Shown here one piece after another: positions 1 to 10,040 of a stretch of 14,957 nucleotides of DNA. Both the position numbers and the translations under genes were made by a program. Position 1 is the stretch's first letter. Each line of letters opens with the position of its first letter. Below the pieces are notes generated by a model that saw nothing but the letters and a program-made list of their open reading frames with translations, was not told where the DNA came from and did no database searches. Source of the DNA: Gamarada debralockiae (taxonomy: Eukaryota; Ascomycota; Leotiomycetes; Helotiales; Hyphodiscaceae); NCBI GenBank assembly GCA_002803225.1, contig NXFV01000704.1:1-14957 (forward strand), read 5' to 3'.

Positions 1-365
1 TTATTAAGTTAGACTAATCTCTTTTATATAATAGTACTATATCCTAAAATATATAATAACCTTAAAATAATTATCTTCTAAACTATTTTATATAACTTAA
101 AAGTATTAGAACTAAAGTAAATAAAGTAAATATCCCTTACTTAAGAATATAAATACCTTTACTTGACTACAAAAAAGGCTCCCTACGTAGGTCACTAATA
201 TAAAAGGAATGAAATACAAGTATAAGTATATCCCAATTGCGCTGTGTATCGCACGTGCTCTTAGTAAGGGATAAAACAAGAACAATATAAAATAAAGGTT
301 ATAGTACTTAAAAGTACACCCAAATATGTCTAAAAACGAGATGAAAAACTGTATTATATAATACA
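1..365. other. AT-rich, RIP-like stretch without a recognisable gene
   Basis: This stretch is strongly AT-rich, full of TA dinucleotides, and has stop codons in all frames except for one chance opening on the minus strand. That opening translates to a low-complexity Phe/Leu/Tyr/Ile-rich string with no motif, so I do not call it a gene. The region lies where the 5' part of the copia element (LTR, leader and most of gag) would be expected, but I could not recognise copia gag here. It may be degraded gag, or another RIP-mutated insertion that replaced it. Confidence 0.5.
131..273. repeat. Possible small MITE-like element with terminal inverted repeats
   Basis: The left arm TATCCCTTACTTAAGA (131-146) is matched on the opposite strand by TCTTAGTAAGGGATA (259-273), with one unpaired T. 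Both ends can be read as a TA dinucleotide next to TCCCTTACT, which is the layout of a short Tc1/mariner-type non-autonomous element with a TA target duplication. The interior, about 110 bp, has no coding potential. In AT-rich RIP-mutated DNA a 13-15 bp imperfect inverted repeat could arise by chance, so this is only a candidate. Part of an LTR is an alternative. Confidence 0.25.
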
Positions 366-377
366 TAAGTATCTAAG

Positions 378-3007
378 TGCTGTCCCAGCTGCGAAGGCTA
401 TTTATGTCCCGCTGGCACGTGATATCCAACTAAGCGATGTTGGCATAAACGTGACCGATTTCCCCACCACACTACATAGCAGACAAGTCAAAATAATTGG
501 TATTTTAACTTAGGGGCGTCTGATTATTTTACTGGAGATGTGTCTGCCTTCGACTATATTACTAATATTACTCTATTTTAGATTATAATTGGAGACGGGT
601 CACACTGCTGGGCTACTGGGAAGGGTCGCGTGACCCTGGCACTTGCCAATGGAAGAGAGATAACTATCTCTAAAGTATATTACGCTAAGAGCTTTAGTAA
701 TATATACCTGTTGTCTATTTTACAACTAGCCAAAAAGGGAGCTAAAGTACAATTCATAGGCAACAAGGTCACTATATTGGACAGGGGCCATACGGTTGCC
801 ACAGGAACGCTCTGCAGGAGATTAGGTCTATATCAACTAGACTAGATTAGAACTAGGCTAATGGTATAGGCGTATCGAGCTATAATGTCTAGCTCTAGGA
901 ATACTATACTAGACTGGTATCGGAAGTACAGCTATACAAACTATTAGTATATACGGAAGACGCAACAGTGCGTCACGGAACTCAATATTTAAGGGCCAGA
1001 CCCTACAACTTACGAGCCTTGCCTAATCGGGAAGTTAATATTCGCCTATATATCGCTAGTTGATTTTAAGGGAGGTCCCCTATATATTGTGTATATAGAT
1101 CACTGGGGACCTGTAAGAATATAGTCTACTCTAGGTAACTAGTACTACCTGTTACTTATAGATGAATCCGGATTCTGGAATATCTATTTTTCGGACGATC
1201 GTAAGAGCTACTTTAAGCTTTTATAGGACTACATAGTACTGGTAGAGATATAAACTGGGAAGAAGGTACGCTATATACGCCTTAATAATGCCCCTGAATA
1301 TCATAGTAAGGAGCTCAAAGCCTAGGTTGCTAGTAAGGGCATTATACTTTAGTATATAACGACGTATACACATTAGTAGATTGGTGTTAATGAACGAGGA
1401 AATTATACTATTCTCAATGTAGTTAGAGCCTTACTAGAAGACTCTGGGTTGCTAATAGAATACTGGGAATTTGTAGCTGTATATTATGTATATACAGCTA
1501 ACTGAACCTAGTTACTGCTACTTAATAAAACGCTATACGAGGAATAGTTTAATAAGAAGCCTGATATCTTTAAGTTTAAGGTCTTCGGAAGCGTTGTGTA
1601 CGTATACTACCTTACTAAACTAGACGCTTAGTACAAGCTCTTGCTACGCGCCTAGAAGAGTATATTCGTTGGCTACGGAGGCTTAGGATACATGATCTGG
1701 GACCTAATTAAAAGACAGCTAGTTGTTTCGAATTATATGAAGATAAAACAAAACGAATTTGGCTTTGATTAGCTAAAGGAAATCGAACATTAGAGGAAAT
1801 TAGGTTAAGTACTTCTAGTAAGCGCTAATACGCTTGATAACTTCGATACTTTAATATTACTAGGTGATACGATTATCGTGGCAGACCCTGCTACGCAGCT
1901 ATTACTATAGCAACTAGAAAATCATTTATCCGCTAAAAGACAGCTAGATATCGAAGAGATTCAAGAAGAAGAGTTACCTAAAGATTAAGACAAATTATAT
2001 AATTAGGTATTTGCAGCCTATAGATCTGATAATAATCAATAGCCCGCTGTCGATGAGGCAGTACAAACTATATACAAACGCGGACATAAGGACTAGGGTC
2101 TAGTATTAAGGTAATCAGCGCGGTAGTAAGGTAGGGAGCCTTCTTCGGATATAAGCGCTCTTATAGCCCAATAGGCTCCTTAATCACATGAGCCCTTTAA
2201 TATTAAAGAGGCGCTAAGAGGACTAGATAAAGACAAGTGGAAGGTTGCTATTATTGAGGAAATATGTAGCTTACGTAAGAATCATATATAGGACCTAGTG
2301 AAGAGACCTAGGAATCGTGATATAATTACATGCAAGTGGGTCTTTAAGGTCAAGAGCTCTAGGCGCTACAAAGCCAGGCTTGTAGCACATGGCTATAGCT
2401 AGGTCTATGGCCAGGACTACTTCGAAATATATGCGCTAGTAGCTCGTCTAATAAGTATACAAGTACTACTCGCTATTGTAGCTAGGTATGACTTATACGT
2501 ATACTAGATAGACGTCAAAACAGCTTTCTTATATGGGGGTCTTGATGAAGAGATATACATAGAACAGCCCCTTGGGTATATTAATAACTAGGAGCTAGTA
2601 TGCAAGCTAAGGAAGAGCTTGTATAGTCTTAAGTAAGCGATACGCGTATAGTATAAGGTTATCGATGAGTTCTTCATGCTTTAGGGATTCGAAAAATCAT
2701 CATGTGACCCATTTGTCTATATCAGACGAGACTTACTAGGCTCAGGAGGCGTAGGAAGCGTAAGAGGTGCTGGAGCTGTCCCCTTATTTGTCGTAATCTA
2801 TGTAGACGACCTAGTGATTGTAGGGGCAAGTATGGTATAGATTGACTAATTGAAGGAGGTGTTAAAATAGCGTTTTGATATGTCCGATATGGGGGAAGTA
2901 AAGAACCTCTTGGGCATGTAAATTGAACGCCTAAAGGATAGGTTACTATTTCTTTACTAATTACGCTATATTAGTGATATTTTAAAGAGGTTCAGAATAG
3001 AAGAGAG
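378..3007 (+). pseudogene. Copia gag-pol remnant, part 1 (end of gag, protease, integrase, most of reverse transcriptase)
   Basis: The polyprotein once cleaved itself, copied element RNA into DNA and inserted it. At about 390-465 a Cys-rich patch followed by an RCWHKRDRFP-like block resembles the end of a gag zinc knuckle. The protease site at 507-518 reads NLGA where D-S/T-G-A is expected, and GDGS and GKGRVTL blocks follow. The integrase core includes the IDHWGP block near 1095, then LNNAPEY (from 1281), where the second catalytic Asp has become Asn, and GVNERGN near 1383. The RT has CKWVFKVK (2331), YKARLVAHGYS (2369), DVKTAFLYG (2512) and an intact YVDD box (2799-2810). Dozens of in-frame stops are almost all TAG, at positions where Trp or Gln is expected. 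Only a short open piece (630-845) survives. The frame stops at the gypsy insertion point and resumes at 9284. Confidence 0.9.
3003..3007. repeat. Target-site duplication GAGAG, left copy
   Basis: GAGAG lies directly before the TATGAGG start of the left gypsy LTR and is repeated at 9284-9288 directly after the right LTR. Five bases is the usual duplication length for Ty3/gypsy integration. Deleting everything from here to the second copy rejoins the copia frame as I-E-E-S-K-P-V, which fits the conserved copia segment ahead of the RT C-terminus. Confidence 0.93.
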
Positions 3008-3252
3008 TATGAGGAACCCGACAGCAAGTCCTCACATGAGCCACGTGACTACACGTGCTACGCGGGGTTCGCTTAGGTCACATACCAGACCCTTATTAGC
3101 TCGCGCCAGTAAGGCCCCTATATATAAGCTTTTGTATCTCATAGAGTTATTCTCCTTCTTTTCTTTCCTCTTTAGCTTAATATTCTTATTATATTAACTA
3201 GTTAGCTAGAGAATTAAGGTTGATCCCTAGTACTTTAGTTAGTATTGTAATA
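3008..3252 (+). repeat. Gypsy 5' LTR (245 bp)
   Basis: It aligns base for base, without gaps, to 9039-9283. The start TATGAGGAACCCG and end GTAATA fit an original TG...CA LTR after RIP (TG to TA, CA to TA). A TATA-like TATATATAAG at 3119-3128 sits mid-LTR as a likely promoter. The GC-rich core around 3061-3115 has kept several CpGs, unlike the interior. A 62-codon open frame inside the LTR is not a gene. Confidence 0.93.
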
Positions 3253-3589
3253 TAATACTAAGCTCTCCCTTCTATCCTAGGAAGAACTATAAAATATATC
3301 CTATAGCTTATAGAACCTATTAAGGTTATTAATATTATTTAATTATTTTAATTATATAGATTATATAACTTATACTAAACTAAATATACCTTCTTCTCGA
3401 TTCTTCTTACTAAACTAAATAAGATATATATTATTTTCCTACTACTATTCTTAGCCTGTAAATACTCTTAAACTACTACTAAAACAAATACCTCCTAGCT
3501 AGCTTAGGACACTTATAAACTACTACTTTAATTAATCGTACTAAGTTATAGACGGGTTATATAGATACCTCTAAAATAAGTAGCCTCTA
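3253..3589 (+). other. Gypsy leader between 5' LTR and gag, no gene
   Basis: This AT-rich, RIP-mutated leader would have contained the primer-binding site directly after the LTR. ATACTAAGCTCTCCC at 3253-3267 is where that site must lie, but it is too mutated to assign a tRNA. No open frame or recognisable motif is visible in the rest. Confidence 0.6.
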
Positions 3590-4690
3590 GTTTAGTCCTC
3601 TCTATTAAGATAAATAATAGATAACTCTTAACTACTAGATAGCCCTCTATTAAAGACCTCTAAAGACAACTCGCAGAGGTATATATTAGGGCAGATATAT
3701 TATAAACGAGACTAGAGGAGTATATAGACTACTAAGACTCTCTAGCTTATATAGACACTAACTACAAACGTATTATAGCCGCTATATAATAATAGTAATC
3801 TCAAAGCGGATTTACAGATCGTACTCCCTATATACTTATACTACTTAAGACCCCAAAGAGATCGCCTAAATAACTAGACCCTCTCTTACTCTTAGATAAG
3901 AAGAAGCTAATATTTATCTCTTAAAGTATCTTTACTCGGGCGAAGCTATAAAATAATTATAATTACTTTCTCTCTAAAGACAATAAGCTTATGTATATTT
4001 ACAGATATATGACTAAAGTAGCCTAAGCCTACCTAGAGCTATAGTTCAAATATAGTATCTTTAACCTCTTCTAGATAATAGATTAAGTAATAGCTTATCT
4101 AGTGGCTATATACTAGAATCCTATATAGCAAGCTATTACCTAAGACTAGTACTATAACCTACGTTAGGATTATACAGAGAACTTCTTAAAATTCCTAATA
4201 GAATTCTAATACCTTATAGGCCTAGGAGTAATCTCCCTAAATAACTAGTAATAAGCTCTTTATTATAAGCTTAATATATTATACTAAGAGAATCTTGTCT
4301 TTATATTACTAACTTATAATACCTTTAATAAGCTTATTATATAATATTAGTACCTAAAATATATACTTCTCCCTCTCTTAGCCTATAAGATAGTCAAACA
4401 GACAGATTAACGGTTATTACCTATCTATAGACTAGCCTATATAACTACTATCCTTAATTCTTCTATCCCTACTTCCTCAGCTCTTATCTTAGCCTATCTA
4501 TTACCTACTTTGCCTACCTAGCGCTTAGTAATAGCCTATAAAGTGACCCTAGTCTCTACTAGACTATTTGTAATCTACTATAACTATAGTAAGGAGAGAT
4601 ATAAGTTTATTATATATATAAAGCTCTATAAGTCTAGCGGTATTTATAAGATCGATAAGTAAGACTAAGACTTAAATAGTATAGATCCTA
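3590..4690 (+). pseudogene. Gypsy gag remnant with erased CCHC zinc knuckle
   Basis: Gag forms the retrotransposon particle and binds its RNA. In one frame (first base of each codon at 3982, 4144 and 4567 modulo 3), the translation shows a gag-like capsid pattern, with NKLMYIYRYM near 3982 and YTENFLKFLIEF near 4168, interrupted by many TAG and TAA codons. At 4576-4617 the spacing matches a C-x2-C-x4-H-x4-C knuckle exactly, but all four zinc-binding positions are Tyr codons (TAC, TAT, TAT, TAT). That is what RIP produces from TGC or TGT and CAT. Start and end are approximate because no intact start codon can be chosen. Confidence 0.75.
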
Positions 4691-4699
4691 TAGATAAAG

Positions 4700-7600
4700 A
4701 GTTAAGAAAAGAGGATCTTTAGAGAAAGTCTTTACTCTAGGGTTATATATACTTAATATTAATAAAATTAACTTATCTAATTTAATAAGAGACTCTTCTC
4801 TTATAATTTTATATATATTAGTTAAAAATAGAATAGGAGTTAATCTTAATATACTTATAGATATAAGAGTAAACAAATTTACGTTTATTAATACTACTCT
4901 TATAAACTAGTTATATAAAGATCTAGGCCTAAAGCTTATTCTTTTAACTTATAAAATCTAAGTAAAGGGATATAATAGATAAAGCGGATAAGCTATAAGC
5001 TACTATATAACTATAAATATAATTCTTAAGAGACGCTATTAATATAACCTCCTATTTATTATCTTAAGCCTAAGAGCTTATAAGGTTATTCTTAGCTATA
5101 AGTAGTTTAAGTACTTTTAAGTAAACTTAGATATAGCTAGCTATAAATTAATCTAGCTACCTAAAAATATACTAACCTCTTCGTTTATATAAATTATATA
5201 GATTAACTATAAAGACCTAGTCCCGCGGCTAACAAATAAAGTAATCCACAAAGATATTATATAAAGGAATACTACTATTACTTATAATAAGAAGAGATAA
5301 TAAAATAAGAGATATACTCTCCTTAAGTAATAAAACTAGCTAAAGACTAAGATTTCCCTTATCTTTATAAAATAAGATAATATAACTACCCTCTCTCTTA
5401 TATCCTATACTAGCTCGAGTAACTAAACTCTTATTAACTCGTACTAGTAAGCTCCTCTCCTAGCTCTATATCTTATAAATATACTAGCTATAACGGCTAA
5501 TCCCCGAGAAAAGGATAAATAAACTATTTACTCCTTAAAGCTATAAAGTAAAAGGACCTAAGTTATAGATAATTATAATACTTTATAAATAATATAAGGG
5601 TACTTATAGATTGTTTTATACCTTTATATAAACTACTAATACTCTCCTTTACTATAAAGGAAAAGAAGTTAAGAGACCTAAAGAATAAGTCTATAGTAGT
5701 AGATATTAAGTTAATTTTAGTAACTAATTTTTACTTTTATACTAAAAGACTTAAAGCTACCTTATTCTCTTTATCCTTAAACGAGATTAACTATAAAGTA
5801 TAGGCCTATTAAGCTACGGAACAGGCTGTTAAAGCTACAAATAAAAAACTTATTAACTATAAGCTTCTACTAAAGTACTAGAACCTAGTAAATATCTTTT
5901 TATAAAAGGATTTTAATAAACTTCCTTTATATTATATAATTAACTATAAGATTATACTTAAAGAGAAGAATAAGTTAAGATTAAGTCTATTATACTATAT
6001 ATTAATAGTAGAACTTTAGGCTATAAAGTAGTATTTACTAGATAACTTAAGTAAAGGATTTATTATCCTAAGTTAAGCTCCTTATATCTTCCCTATACTA
6101 TTTATATAAAAGCCTAATAGTAGCTTATAGTTTTATATTAACTACTAAAAACTAAATATAATTACCTATAAGGACTAGTATTCTTTCCTATTAATTAATA
6201 AGATACTTACTCGAATTAGTTATACTAAGATCTTTATAAAACTTAATATTTATTAAGTATTTTACTAAATTCAAATTAACCCTATTTCTAAGGATTTAAC
6301 TATATTTTAGACCTATTATAGATTATATAAGTATAAAGTACTTCTATTTAGTCTTACTAATAGGCCTATAATATTCTAATACTATATAAATAAGATACTA
6401 ATAAAGTACTTAAATAATTTTTATATAGTATACTTAAATAATATCTTAATCTACTTAAATAATCCTCTTAAGTATAAAGAGTATGTTTATAAAGTGCTTT
6501 TATAGCTCTACTAAGTAGGACTATAGGCTAATATTAAGAAATACAAATTTAATATTATCTATACAAAGTATCTTAGGTTTATAATAAGTACTAATAGAGT
6601 AAAAATTAATCTAGAAAAGGTTAAGATAATCTATAACTAAAAGTATCTTAAGACTATTAAGATAATATAATTGTTTCTTAGCTTTTATAACTTCTACTAA
6701 CAATTTATTTATAACTATAGACGTATTATAGCTCTATTAACTTAGTTAACCTATAAGGACTATACTTTCTAGTTTAACTAAGAGTATATATAAGCGTTTA
6801 AGAAGTTATAGATAGCTTTAATTTATACCTCTCTATTAACCTACTTTAATGTTAATTACTACTATCTTCTCGAGATAGACGCCTTAGACTTTATAATTAC
6901 TATAGTCTTCTTTTAACTAGGTCTAGATAGCAAATAGTATTTAGTTATATACTTCTTAAAGTTAATAGCTCTAGCTAAGATAAATTACTTAATTTATAAT
7001 AAGGAGATACTTATAATTATATAGGTATTTAAATACTAGTAATTAGAACTTAAAGAAATAAATTACTTAGTTAAGGTTCTTATAAACTATAAGGCGCTAG
7101 AGTACTTTATAAATATAAAATTACTATCTATAAGACAAGCTCGTTAGATAAAAGTCCTCTTCTAGTATAACTTTAAGATCCTTTACTAGCCTAATAAGAT
7201 AAATAAGACAAACCCTTTAATATAGATAAATATAAATATAGAGGCCTTAAATCAAATAAAAGCATCTACTTATTAATAGTAACTACTTACTATAGACTAT
7301 CTTAATCTATAAATTATTAAGGATCTTTAGTAGTTTAAATAAGTTATAAAGATATCTCTAATTAACTCTTACTTAAATCTAGTAAACTTAATCCTATAGC
7401 TTAATTAAATAACTCTTAAGTTTAATACTATTAAGATACTTATAAAGTAGAAAAAGGACTACTAGACTCTTATAGACAGCTTACTAAAGCATTATAGATA
7501 AGTTATAGTTCTAGAATCCCTTTATATAGATCTTCTTATAGAGGCCTATTACTAGATTTCTTTAGTATATCTAGGAGTCTATAAGACTAGGTAGATTATA

Positions 7601-8950
7601 TAAGCTAGATACTACTAGTATAGGATATATAATAATATTAAACGCTTTGTCTGTAACTACTATATATATAAGCACTCTATAGTCCTATAAGATAAGACCC
7701 CTAGTCTTTTTTACCTATTACTAATTCTAGACTATCTATAGTAGTATATATCTATAGACTTCAAGAGCTTTTTAAAAGACTATTATAGATTTAATATAAT
7801 TATTATTTTTATTAACTAACTAAGTAAGAGACTAATTTTAATCCCTTGCTATTATATAATTAATACCCTAGGACTAGTATATCTATACTTAATCTATATA
7901 TATAAGTATTATAGACTAGCTATAATAATCGTTTTAAACTATAGCCTATAATTTATCTCTATCTTCTAGGAAAAATTTAATTATATCTTAAATACTAAGA
8001 TTAAACTCTTAATAGCCTTTTACTTATAAACTAATAGTTAAATAAAAAATACAAACTAATATATTAATTAGTACCTTTACCTATTTATAAATTACTATTA
8101 AGATAACTAGTTAAAGTTAATTTATATTATAGACTTTACTATAGTAACCTTACTCTATAATTCTATAGGATTATCTTCCTTTATAGCTAAAATAGATTAT
8201 AAACTATATATAAGCTTTAATTAAGATTATCCTATTAACTTAATTAACGTTATAGATATAATCTATAAAGCAAGGGCAAACGCTATTACTAAGGTTAAAA
8301 GGATTTATAATACTTAGGAATAGTACTATATAAATATAGAAGTAGCCTAAAAAAGATAACAGGACTAGGCTAATTACTATTACCGACTAATAGACTTCTC
8401 TATAGAGGACTAGGTATAGATATTAATAAAAGACTAGTCTATAGACTAACTAAGCTATAAGCTAGGCTATTAGTAAAAAAATTAATACTAGATTCTAGAA
8501 TAAGTAAATAACTTATATAAGCTAGACCTACTAAAGATAAATATAGTCTACCTAGTATTCTCTTTAGATTATCTCTATAAAGCTTCGGACAATCCGCTAT
8601 CTAGCTAAGTAAACAAACCCCCACTACTTATCTAGTATAATAGCAAAGATAAGTAAGAAGTCAAGGAGATTATAGCTATAAAGTATACCTATAATTAGTT
8701 ATACTATTATATTAAATAGACTAGCTTTAATAATAACCTAGTCTAGTATAATCTTAATAGCCTAAAGGGCTCCTTATATAAGCTTAAGGACTTCTATAAT
8801 TAATACCCTAATAAACCTAGTCCGCCATAGTACCTTATAGACTAGATATACTACTATAATAAAGGTATAGATACAGAAGACTACTAGAATAATAACCTGC
8901 TTATTATTATAAATACTATAGACTGCCGGCGTAATATACTAATAGCGTAA
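4700..8950 (+). pseudogene. Gypsy pol remnant: protease, RT, RNase H, integrase, chromodomain
   Basis: The protease-like block is at 4854-4900: LIDIRVNKFTFIN, an expected LIDTGA-type site with Thr and Gly altered. RT spans about 5880-6720, with PYIFPILFI and FYINY blocks, and the catalytic YLDD box has become YLNN (6431-6442). RNase H follows, with LLEIDALDF near 6872, then an integrase with a YLGVYKT block near 7567, SIDFKSF at 7751 and LSKRLILIPC near 7822. The C-terminal chromodomain, about 8657-8850, starts VKEIIAIKYTYN and ends with an NKPSPP block. It likely steered integration to chromatin marks. RT through chromodomain share one frame, while protease and gag lie in the other two. That suggests either natural frameshifts or indels. 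Stops are too many to count reliably. Confidence 0.88.
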
Positions 8951-8999
8951 GGCCTTATTAGCTCGAGTTAGTAAAGGTAGTAACAGATAGTTACTTATT

Positions 9000-9035
9000 A
9001 AGACGTAAGGGCACGTCTTTTTATTACAGGGGGAG
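9000..9035 (+). promoter_or_regulatory. Hairpin and polypurine tract before the gypsy 3' LTR
   Basis: AAGACGT (9000-9006) and ACGTCTT (9013-9019) form a perfect 7-bp stem with a 6-base loop, followed by T-rich sequence. Just downstream, AGGGGGAG (9028-9035) is the expected polypurine tract that primes plus-strand DNA synthesis, four bases ahead of the 3' LTR. The tract is G-rich and intact, unlike most of the interior. Confidence 0.7.
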
Positions 9036-9038
9036 TAA

Positions 9039-9283
9039 TATAAGAAACCCGATAGTAAGTCCTCATATAAGCCACGTGACTATATATACTGCGCGGGGTT
9101 CGCTTAGGTCACATACCAGACCCTTGTTAGCTTACGCCAGTAAGGCCCCTATATATAAGCTTTTATATCTCGCAAAGTTATTCTCCTTCTTTTCTTTCCT
9201 CTCTAGCATAGTATTCTCGTTATATCGACTAGTTAGCTAGAGAATTGAGGTTGATCCCCAGTACTTTAGTTAGCGTCGTGATA
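9039..9283 (+). repeat. Gypsy 3' LTR (245 bp)
   Basis: The partner of 3008-3252 starts TATAAGAAACCC and ends GTGATA. About 30 differences from the 5' LTR are transitions and I see one transversion, in the segment after the CT-rich tract. TATATATAAG recurs at 9150-9159. Neither LTR copy is uniformly the more mutated one: each carries T or A where the other keeps C or G. Confidence 0.93.
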
Positions 9284-9288
9284 GAGAG
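9284..9288. repeat. Target-site duplication GAGAG, right copy
   Basis: It lies immediately after the gypsy 3' LTR and is identical to 3003-3007. The next base (9289) completes the Ser codon AGC of the copia frame. Confidence 0.93.
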
Positions 9289-10033
9289 CAAGCCTGTCGA
9301 TACGCTACTACTAGCTAGGATTGTACCTAGTGATTCGTCATTCGATCAGAAGGAATACTAGCGAATTATAGGGTCAGAGATGTGGCCTAGTCTTGGTTAT
9401 AGGTTCGATATTGCGTACGCCACAGGCTACCTTGGAAGGTTCAACTTAGCGCCTACTTCGGCGCATCACTTAGCTCAAATGAGGGTACTTAAGTATCTCT
9501 AGGGTACGCGTGACCTAGGGGTCTTATATAGCTCTAACTGTTTAGAAGGCCTGATAGGCTTTGTGGACGTAGACTAGGGAGGCGATGATATAGACTGCAA
9601 GTCGACTACTGGGTACGTACTGAAATTGTACGGTTCTGTCGTATCCGCGGTATTTGTTAAGCAGAAGACAGTTGCGATAAGTACCCTCGAAGTTAAATAT
9701 ATCGTACTTACGGAGGTAGTAAAGGAGACCCTCTGGCTATAACGACTCCTGTCTGAACTAGGCCTACGCTAGGACTTAGTTATCATTAATATCGATAATA
9801 AGGGAGCTATCGACTACGCTAAAAACGCTCAGTTCAGCTAGTATATAAAGCATATCGATATTAAGTACTATTTCATTCGAGACTATATTGAAAAGGGTAC
9901 GATTGTATTGGCGCACGTGACGTCAGGTGAGAATATAGCTGATATTCTGACTAAGTCACTTGACAAGAGACGCTTTGAGAAGCTCAGGGACTTGATGGGA
10001 ATGAAGTAGATTGAAAACTAGGTCTTTGATTAA
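9284..10033 (+). pseudogene. Copia pol remnant, part 2 (RT C-terminus and RNase H)
   Basis: This continues the copia frame broken at 3007. Recognisable blocks are SKPVDTL (9287), SLGYRFDIAYATGYLGRF (9390 on), CKSTTGYVLKL (9597) and VVSAVFVKQKTVAIST. Near the end come GENIADILTKSL and RFEKLRDLMGM (from about 9971), the typical copia RNase H tail. It carries fewer stops than part 1, nearly all TAG. The original terminator is probably TAA at 10031-10033, preceded by two TAG codons at 10007 and 10019 where Trp is likely. Base composition is far less AT-rich here than in the gypsy insert (28 G+C in the 60 bases 9361-9420). Confidence 0.9.
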
Positions 10034-10040
10034 GGAGGCG
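10034..10040 (+). promoter_or_regulatory. Copia polypurine tract
   Basis: GGAGGCG, just after the TAA and directly before the TGTTGG start of the LTR, is in the position of the plus-strand primer. Confidence 0.6.

Larger units (their letters stand above)
3008..9283 (+). mobile_element. Complete Ty3/gypsy (chromovirus-type) LTR retrotransposon, 6276 bp, heavily RIP-mutated
   Basis: Two 245-bp LTRs of identical length frame a very AT-rich interior; one 60-base line counted by eye (6001-6060) has only 14 G+C. Read through the stops, the interior gives gag with a CCHC knuckle scar, protease, RT, RNase H, integrase and a C-terminal chromodomain, in the gypsy order (integrase after RT). Flanking GAGAG repeats confirm a single clean insertion into the copia element. 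The structure is complete, but no open frame survives and key catalytic residues are mutated, so the element cannot be autonomous. Confidence 0.93.

Noticed and set aside
112..366. 84-codon open frame on the minus strand
   Set aside because: It encodes low-complexity Phe/Leu/Tyr/Ile sequence in AT-rich DNA, has no motif, and overlaps the inverted-repeat candidate.
3009..3197. 62-codon open frame on the + strand
   Set aside because: It lies inside the gypsy 5' LTR and its start is the LTR terminus; the other LTR has no matching frame.
4688..4876. 62-codon minus-strand open frame
   Set aside because: It is antisense to the gypsy protease region and reflects AT-rich composition.
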